A stretch of DNA of 64,000 bases from Flavobacteriales bacterium UBA974 (GTDB lineage: Bacteria > Bacteroidota > Bacteroidia > Flavobacteriales_D > Sanyastnellaceae), in the NCBI GenBank assembly GCA_002292405.1, contig DBBW01000003.1, forward strand, positions 54,886 through 118,885, given 5' to 3'. Made by a program: the position numbers and the translations under genes. The notes under the pieces were generated by a model. It did not search any database, was not told the DNA's origin, and saw nothing but the letters and a program-made list of their open reading frames with translations. The number at the start of each line of letters is the position of its first letter. Position 1 is the stretch's first letter. Below are positions 59,452-64,000 of this stretch, one piece after another.

Positions 59452-61785
59452 ATGAATTACCCCTACTCCATTCTATTTTCTGGAATTATACTTCTCCTTT
59501 CCACGTCTACCTCAACATCAATTTCAGCTCAATGCGTTGAAGGAGAGTCAGAGGTTGTTGTTCAAATATTAACAGACAACTATCCAGGTGAAACAACATG
59601 GACATTGTCAGATGCAAGTGGCGAACTACTAACCGGGGGGCCATACTCAGCAAGTAACACAACGTATACAGCTTCAGCTTGTATACCTAATATTGATGAG
59701 CCTTCTTGTTTGCAGTTTGTAATAGACGACAGCTATGGAGATGGAATTTGTTGCGGCTATGGCAATGGAGCTTTTACACTATTAATTGACGGAGTTGAAG
59801 TAGCAACTGGAGGCAATTTTGGGTATCAGGATATTGTAATGTTTGACTGTGCGCCAGGTACTACATGTAACGATGCGGTGGTTTTGACAGACGCAGATTA
59901 TGGAACGGTAGCTCAGGCTTCAGATAATTTTTGGTACACATTCGTTCCTCCAGCTAACGGGATGTACGAATTTAGCTCTTGTGGAGCTGGGTGCAATACA
60001 ACACTTTATATCTATGACTACTGTAATATGAACAACTTTGGCGACACCAATGAAGGAACCATTTATTACGATGATATGGAAGGAGGTTGCGGAGAGGAGG
60101 CGACGATTACGGCTTTACTAGTAGGAGGAGAACAGATGTGGATACGTTGGGCATCTTTGGACGCGAGTTGTGGATCTTTCGATTGGGATTTTTCTTTTGT
60201 AGGACCTCCTGAAGGATGTATGGACGCGACAGCATGCAATTACAATCCTTCAGCTGAAGTTGATAATGGAACATGTATTTACGAAGGAGATCCTCTATGT
60301 AACGGGCCAGATCTTGTAATTTTAACTGACGCGATTACGAGCTCTCTATACGCAACAACAATGCAGGTTAATGAAACGGATTGTTATATTGAAGAGGGGT
60401 GTTTAAATGGCTTTGGTGAGAGACAAATCATTAGATTTACCACACACATTAAGAACATTGGGGACCTTGACTACTATATAGGTCAAAGTGGCGAGTCGTC
60501 TACACAATTTGAATGGGGAGATTGTCACAATCACTGGCATTATGATGGATATGCAAAGTATGATTTATTTGACATAGATGGAGGTTTTATTCCAGTAGGA
60601 TTTAAAAATGGATTTTGTGTTATGGATTTAGAATGTAGTGATGGGGGATCGTTCACCTATGGATGTTCAACGATGGGTATTAGTGCTGGTTGCGGAGATA
60701 TTTATTCTAGTGGACTCAGCTGTCAATGGATTGACGTTACAGATGTACCTGACGGCCAGTATCGTCTAGTGGTTCGTGTAAATTGGGATTACGCACCAGA
60801 CGCTTTAGGCCATTACGAAACAAATACAGACAACAATTGGGGCGTTGTTTGTATTGAAATTGATCGAAGTGCTGGATATGAAGTAGCGATTATTACAGAT
60901 TGTCCCGTGTTCACAGATTGTGCAGGAGAGCCTTATGGAACTACGCTAAATGACTGTACTGGGACTTGTGGAGGATCCACCTTAATGGGAGATATTGATG
61001 CTGATGCTGATCAAGATTTGACGGACGCTCAGCTTTATACAGAAGGTGTTTTAGGAGGGGATATTGCATTAAATGATTGCAATGACATCAATGCTGATGG
61101 TTTAATAAATCTTGTTGATGCTGCCACTATAGCTGACTGTCAGTATTGGAATGTAGCTCACACTCACCCTGATAGTTCAGGGGTTCACACCCATTGTGAC
61201 TTTCCTACTGTGGCGATTGAAAATCCGTTTGATAACGTTGAATTTACGATAGGAAGCGTAGACTGGGATTTGCAATATTTTGACGTCCACGTTCTGAATC
61301 CGGACAACAGAATTTATGCATATCACCTAGAGTTCGACGGGATTCAAATCTCTCAAACAGAGAGCTTGATTGACCCTCTTCTTTACTCAGGAACCCCTTC
61401 TCACGTACCAGGAGGAATAGACGTGCTTTCTTTAAGTTACGACGGCACTTCGATTCCAAAAAACATTGTCTATACTCCATTTCTTCGTGTTCATTGGATA
61501 GGATCGGCAAATGGGATGGTATGTATTTCTCAAGCTGTAGATGTGGTAAACGATGCTCTTCAGACAACGATGACATCTCTTTTTAACCCATGCATTGAAG
61601 AAACAAATGCTGGATGCTTTGAAGATCTCGACGGTGACCTAGTAGTTTCTGTAAGCGACATACTAGCTGTATTAAGCGAATTTGGTTGCCTGTCAGATTG
61701 TTCAAACGACGTAAATGGCGATGGCTATGTTAACGTTGCGGATGTACTACTTGTTCTTTCTGCGTTTGGAACAGTCTGCGGATAG
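59452..61785 (+). CDS. Secreted lysyl-oxidase-family protein with dockerin-like repeats
   Basis: From the ATG at 59452, 777 residues with Sec signal (ending ISAQC). A Cys-rich domain with the pattern SYGDGICCGYG lies near 85, and a GCMDATACNYNP...GTC motif at 255-277. Then comes a lysyl oxidase domain (about 285-465). The copper triad is CHNHWH (His359, 361, 363), preceded by FEWGD. Lys385 (GFKNGFC) and Tyr418 (GDIYSSGLSCQW) correspond to the lysine-tyrosylquinone pair of animal enzymes, with WIDVTDVPDGQYRL following. After this are dockerin-like repeats (about 515-565), a beta-sandwich of cohesin-like look and two terminal dockerin-like repeats (DLDGDLVVSVSDILAVLSEFG and DVNGDGYVNVADVLLVLSAFG). 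No T9SS domain. Its substrate is unknown. Confidence 0.85.
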   Translation: MNYPYSILFSGIILLLSTSTSTSISAQCVEGESEVVVQILTDNYPGETTWTLSDASGELLTGGPYSASNTTYTASACIPNIDEPSCLQFVIDDSYGDGICCGYGNGAFTLLIDGVEVATGGNFGYQDIVMFDCAPGTTCNDAVVLTDADYGTVAQASDNFWYTFVPPANGMYEFSSCGAGCNTTLYIYDYCNMNNFGDTNEGTIYYDDMEGGCGEEATITALLVGGEQMWIRWASLDASCGSFDWDFSFVGPPEGCMDATACNYNPSAEVDNGTCIYEGDPLCNGPDLVILTDAITSSLYATTMQVNETDCYIEEGCLNGFGERQIIRFTTHIKNIGDLDYYIGQSGESSTQFEWGDCHNHWHYDGYAKYDLFDIDGGFIPVGFKNGFCVMDLECSDGGSFTYGCSTMGISAGCGDIYSSGLSCQWIDVTDVPDGQYRLVVRVNWDYAPDALGHYETNTDNNWGVVCIEIDRSAGYEVAIITDCPVFTDCAGEPYGTTLNDCTGTCGGSTLMGDIDADADQDLTDAQLYTEGVLGGDIALNDCNDINADGLINLVDAATIADCQYWNVAHTHPDSSGVHTHCDFPTVAIENPFDNVEFTIGSVDWDLQYFDVHVLNPDNRIYAYHLEFDGIQISQTESLIDPLLYSGTPSHVPGGIDVLSLSYDGTSIPKNIVYTPFLRVHWIGSANGMVCISQAVDVVNDALQTTMTSLFNPCIEETNAGCFEDLDGDLVVSVSDILAVLSEFGCLSDCSNDVNGDGYVNVADVLLVLSAFGTVCG

Positions 61786-61813
61786 GAATTACCTCATTCC
61801 TTTTTTCACAAGC

Positions 61814-62227
61814 TTAATGAGGAAGTTTATCTCTTAGAACCCCGTAAGCCACAACTCCGAGCATCGCGGAGAAGATTGATACGAGAATAATTCCATAGCC
61901 GCTTCCAACAAGAGCGTAAAGTGGCCCCGGACATGCGCCCGTTAAAGCCCAGCCGCATCCAAAGATTATTCCACCTACTAAGTTCCCTTTTTTATTGAAC
62001 TTTTTATCTGTCGGATTGATCAGGTCGCCTGAAATAGATTTGGCCTCAAGACGCTTAATTACTTGCAGAGAAATTGCTCCGACAACAATAGCACTTCCTA
62101 TTATTCCGAACATATGAAAGCTTTGGAACCAAAACATTTCCTGTATTCTGAACCAAGAAAGGACTTCAGCTTTAACAAGTATTCCTCCAAAAAGAGCTCC
62201 GAGTAGTACTGCGTATAAATGTCTCAT
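61814..62227 (-). CDS. YeeE/YedE-family transporter half (DUF6691-like)
   Basis: A 137-residue membrane protein with about four helices. The family motif GCGWALTGACPGPLYALVGSG (in parts: GCGWALTG, GACPGPLYALVG) carries the conserved Cys that passes reduced sulfur. From 62227 (MRHLYAVLLGALFG) the start overlaps the previous stop as ATGA, so a longer ORF start at 62260 is rejected. It pairs with the next gene to form a complete two-part YeeE/YedE sulfur-compound (thiosulfate-type) transporter. No sulfur oxidation or persulfide dioxygenase gene is in view. Confidence 0.87.
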   Translation of the reverse strand: MRHLYAVLLGALFGGILVKAEVLSWFRIQEMFWFQSFHMFGIIGSAIVVGAISLQVIKRLEAKSISGDLINPTDKKFNKKGNLVGGIIFGCGWALTGACPGPLYALVGSGYGIILVSIFSAMLGVVAYGVLRDKLPH

Positions 62228-62790
62228 AGTGATGCAAGAATGAATGGTAAAACGAACCAACTAACAGCGAGTCCACCAATGAAAAAGCCGACAACAGCTA
62301 CAAGCGAGCCGAGGTTCAACATGCTAAGACCCATAATTGCGTGACCCGATGTGCATCCCCCAGCGTAACGTGTTCCGAATCCAACAAGGAACCCCCCGAG
62401 AATCACAGATAGTAGAGTAGCAATATTAGTGATGTGGTCGAACGCGAATATTTGAGAAGGCATAAGGCCAGTAAAATCGCTGATACCTAAAGCACTCAGT
62501 TTTGTAACCGTAGCATCAGAAATACCTACAAGCTCATTCGTAGGAATATACTCAGCTGCAAATAAAGCTCCGAGAAAGATCCCGAAAACAAAGAGTAAAT
62601 TCCAACTCTCTTTTTTCCAATTGTACTTAAAATAATTTGCCTTAGAAATAGAACACATTGCGCACAGATGCTTCAGCGAACTACTCACCCCAAAGGATTT
62701 GTTAAGCACAATAAGTAGTAAAGGGACCATAAGCCCTATGGCCGGTCCGGCAACGTACCAAGGCCAAGGTTGAGATATAAATTCTATCAT
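62224..62790 (-). CDS. YeeE/YedE-family transporter half (sulfur transport domain)
   Basis: A 188-residue membrane protein (start MIEFISQPWPWYVAGPAIGLMVP, a typical opening; ATGs at 62805 and 62811 would add five to seven residues). About five helices. The signature RYAGGCTSGHAIMG contains the conserved Cys of sulfur-transport proteins. It precedes the second half on the same strand with a 4-bp overlap. Upstream it is divergent from a T9SS cargo pseudogene, and a promoter for that gene overlaps the alternative starts here. Confidence 0.88.
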   Translation of the reverse strand: MIEFISQPWPWYVAGPAIGLMVPLLLIVLNKSFGVSSSLKHLCAMCSISKANYFKYNWKKESWNLLFVFGIFLGALFAAEYIPTNELVGISDATVTKLSALGISDFTGLMPSQIFAFDHITNIATLLSVILGGFLVGFGTRYAGGCTSGHAIMGLSMLNLGSLVAVVGFFIGGLAVSWFVLPFILASL

Positions 62791-62806
62791 GGAGGTTGTA
62801 TTCATG

Positions 62807-62814
62807 TACATTTG
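62807..62814 (+). promoter_or_regulatory. -7 promoter box (TACATTTG) of the frameshifted cargo gene
   Basis: TACATTTG fits TAnnTTTG, 24 nt before the ATG at 62839. No clear -33 element is visible. Confidence 0.5.
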
Positions 62815-62838
62815 TCTCCCAATATAATTAATTATACG

Positions 62839-63863
62839 ATGCGCATCACTATTACCCCACTGGTTTTATCGGTTTTACTTTCAGGATTAATTCCTTTTTC
62901 TAAGGCGAATGCCCAAACCCATATTGCACCATCTTTTCTATCTGGTGACAGTTATACCATGGGGACATTAGAAGAATTATCAGAAGCGGGAGCGGCGGGA
63001 GAAAATATGGCATGGGATTACAGTTCTTTTGTTACGGACAACTCTTATAATGGGCAAATACTGTCATCTACACCATCCTCATTTGAAGACGATTACCCCA
63101 ATGCTAACTGGATGATAGAAATAGGCGGCGGTCAGTACTACTTCAATTTTGGACCAGATGTTTACGAGTATTACGGTGGGGTAGAAGGAGGAGTTAGTTA
63201 CCCCTATTATGATTCGAAATTTACTTTCCGTACCCATTTGAATATGGCGAAACATGGACGGACACTTACGAAGTTTCACTAAATATCTCAGGTGCTGAAA
63301 TACAAAGATCAGGAGTTGTCACGAGCGTATTTGATGGTTATGGAACCCTCGAACTTCCTGGAGGGGTTCATTTAGATGACGTGTCAAGGATTTCAATATC
63401 GAGAGAAATTACGGACAGTTCAATGACAAGTGAAACAACAATTTTAATTGACTACAAGATGTTTTACTCCGGAACGATGGTTGTTCCAATCGTCTCACAT
63501 ACGCAGATGCAAATCATTGAAGAACTTGACACAGCAATACAGGACATTACGCAGATACTTCAGCTCTACACTGTTGCAACTGATGAAGTTCAGCTAGGAG
63601 CTACCTCTCTAGATTTCACGATGTTCCCTAACCCTGCCAGTTCGAAAGTGCAATTTGTTTTCGCCAGTGGGGTATGTCTCCCCAACTCACTCGACGCAAT
63701 TGAAATTCGCGACATCGCAGGTCGTTTAATCGAAACGCTGCACCTTGTAACTGGTGTAAATTCTGGAATGATAGATGTTAGTACTTGGGCGAAAGGAGTC
63801 TATACGGCAACATCTAAGCGTGGTTTAGAAAGCCTCTCCACCAAACAATTGATTGTAGAGTAG
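62839..63863 (+). pseudogene. T9SS type A cargo protein broken by one-base frameshift
   Basis: The signal peptide (MRITITPLVLSVLLSG ... ANAQT) and first ~128 residues are in one frame; this frame then ends at 63282. The remainder is open in the frame one base back, beginning FPYPFEYGETWTDTYEVSL and running to 63863. The shift lies at a TTT run (63225-63227); one extra T would restore ...DSKFTFPYPFEYGETW, which reads smoothly. The end (FTMFPNPASSKVQFV ... IRDIAGRLIETL ... GVYTATS ... LIVE) is a type A sorting domain. It is either a recent real mutation or a sequencing error. Whole protein would be about 341 residues, no enzyme motif. Confidence 0.82.
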
Positions 63864-63903
63864 TCTTCCATACACAGACTTGGTCTATTCGAGATGTAGG
63901 AAT

Positions 63904-64000
63904 TTAGTAAGCTCTTTTGTCGCGTCCTTCCATATAATTTACGAAGGCGCGATTTACAACTCTACGTCCTCCTGGCGTAGGATACTTTCCGGTGAAATAC
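63904..64000 (-). CDS. purF: Amidophosphoribosyltransferase PurF, extreme C-terminus (runs off right edge)
   Basis: The last 31 codons on the minus strand read YFTGKYPTPGGRRVVNRAF followed by VNYMEGRDKRAY and a TAA at 63904-63906. The segment FTGKYPT is characteristic of the C-terminus of PurF, the first committed enzyme of purine synthesis, and the following tail resembles the Bacteroidota form as I recall it. The rest lies outside the window. Confidence 0.6.
   Translation of the reverse strand, partial: YFTGKYPTPGGRRVVNRAFVNYMEGRDKRAY

Noticed and set aside
61792-61822. CCTCATT / AATGAGG inverted repeat between the LOX-like and YeeE genes
   Set aside because: Seven base pairs with a 17-nt loop and no T-run beyond the stem on either strand.
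1-64000. CRISPR arrays, IS elements, integrases, phage genes, toxin-antitoxin or restriction systems
   Set aside because: I looked for regular repeats, transposase or integrase motifs and short paired operons and saw none.

Overview
The window comes from a marine-type member of the Bacteroidota, most likely order Flavobacteriales. Four kinds of evidence point there. Secreted proteins carry type IX secretion (T9SS) C-terminal sorting domains of both type A and type B, beside a PorP/SprF barrel and the gliding/T9SS lipoprotein SprE/PorW. Several families are largely confined to Bacteroidota (DUF4175, DUF4270, DUF4296, DUF4837, a half-length glycogen-synthase-like protein). Promoters fit the Bacteroidota -7 box TAnnTTTG, and Shine-Dalgarno sequences are mostly absent. 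Gene orders such as bactofilin-atpZ-atpBEFHAG without atpDC and rluB-like/dpm1/pyrC/DUF4296 are typical of the phylum. The genome is compact: most gene gaps are tiny and several convergent pairs overlap by 4-54 bp. No IS element, phage, CRISPR array or defence island was seen.

Layout. 1-2.6 kb: a truncated TlpA-like lipoprotein, an ALDH7-type aldehyde dehydrogenase and a YkgJ-type cysteine-cluster protein. 2.6-8.7 kb: a minus-strand operon DUF4175 / RsbW-like ATPase / ybeY / mnmG with two parS-like 16-mers inside coding sequence. 8.8-13.9 kb: a convergent pair of secreted proteins (lamin-tail/OB/PKD protein and EEP nuclease-like protein) that together look like a split ExeM-type extracellular nuclease. 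13.9-15.5 kb: hemW and an orphan biotin carrier. 15.6-20.6 kb: a tight five-gene run of type-B T9SS cargo, PorP/SprF, histidine kinase, sulfotransferase-like protein and family 2 glycosyltransferase. 20.6-22.9 kb: tRNA-Leu, a lipoprotein of unknown function and tRNA-Asn. 23-28 kb: PfkB kinase, M23 peptidase, sprE and bactofilin. 28-33.7 kb: the ATP synthase operon. 33.8-36.9 kb: a second orphan histidine kinase, a cyclase-family hydrolase and a barrel protein.

37-44.7 kb holds glmS / DUF4270 / GlgA-like, divergent from panC / tatA / mltD-like / DUF4837. 44.6-51.4 kb has a T9SS-exported M1 peptidase, then slyD / thiL / a degenerate asparagine-synthetase homologue / nitronate monooxygenase-like. 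51.4-58.2 kb holds uvrC, an SDR, DUF4296, pyrC, dolichol-phosphate-mannose-synthase-like, an RluB-like pseudouridine synthase and yraN. 58.3-64 kb contains a coiled-coil protein, a secreted lysyl-oxidase-like protein with dockerin-like repeats, a YeeE/YedE transporter pair, a T9SS cargo broken by a one-base frameshift, and the extreme C-terminus of purF.

Most of the window is core metabolism and envelope biology. The parts that most deserve a second look are the bacterial lysyl oxidase with both cofactor residues kept, the asparagine-synthetase homologue that has lost active-site residues in both halves, the split nuclease pair, the shared dockerin-like C-termini on proteins without a T9SS sorting domain, the cargo/SprF/kinase/sulfotransferase/glycosyltransferase operon, the parS-like sites and the uncharacterised lipoprotein between two tRNA genes. 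All family assignments were made by reading motifs, without database searches.
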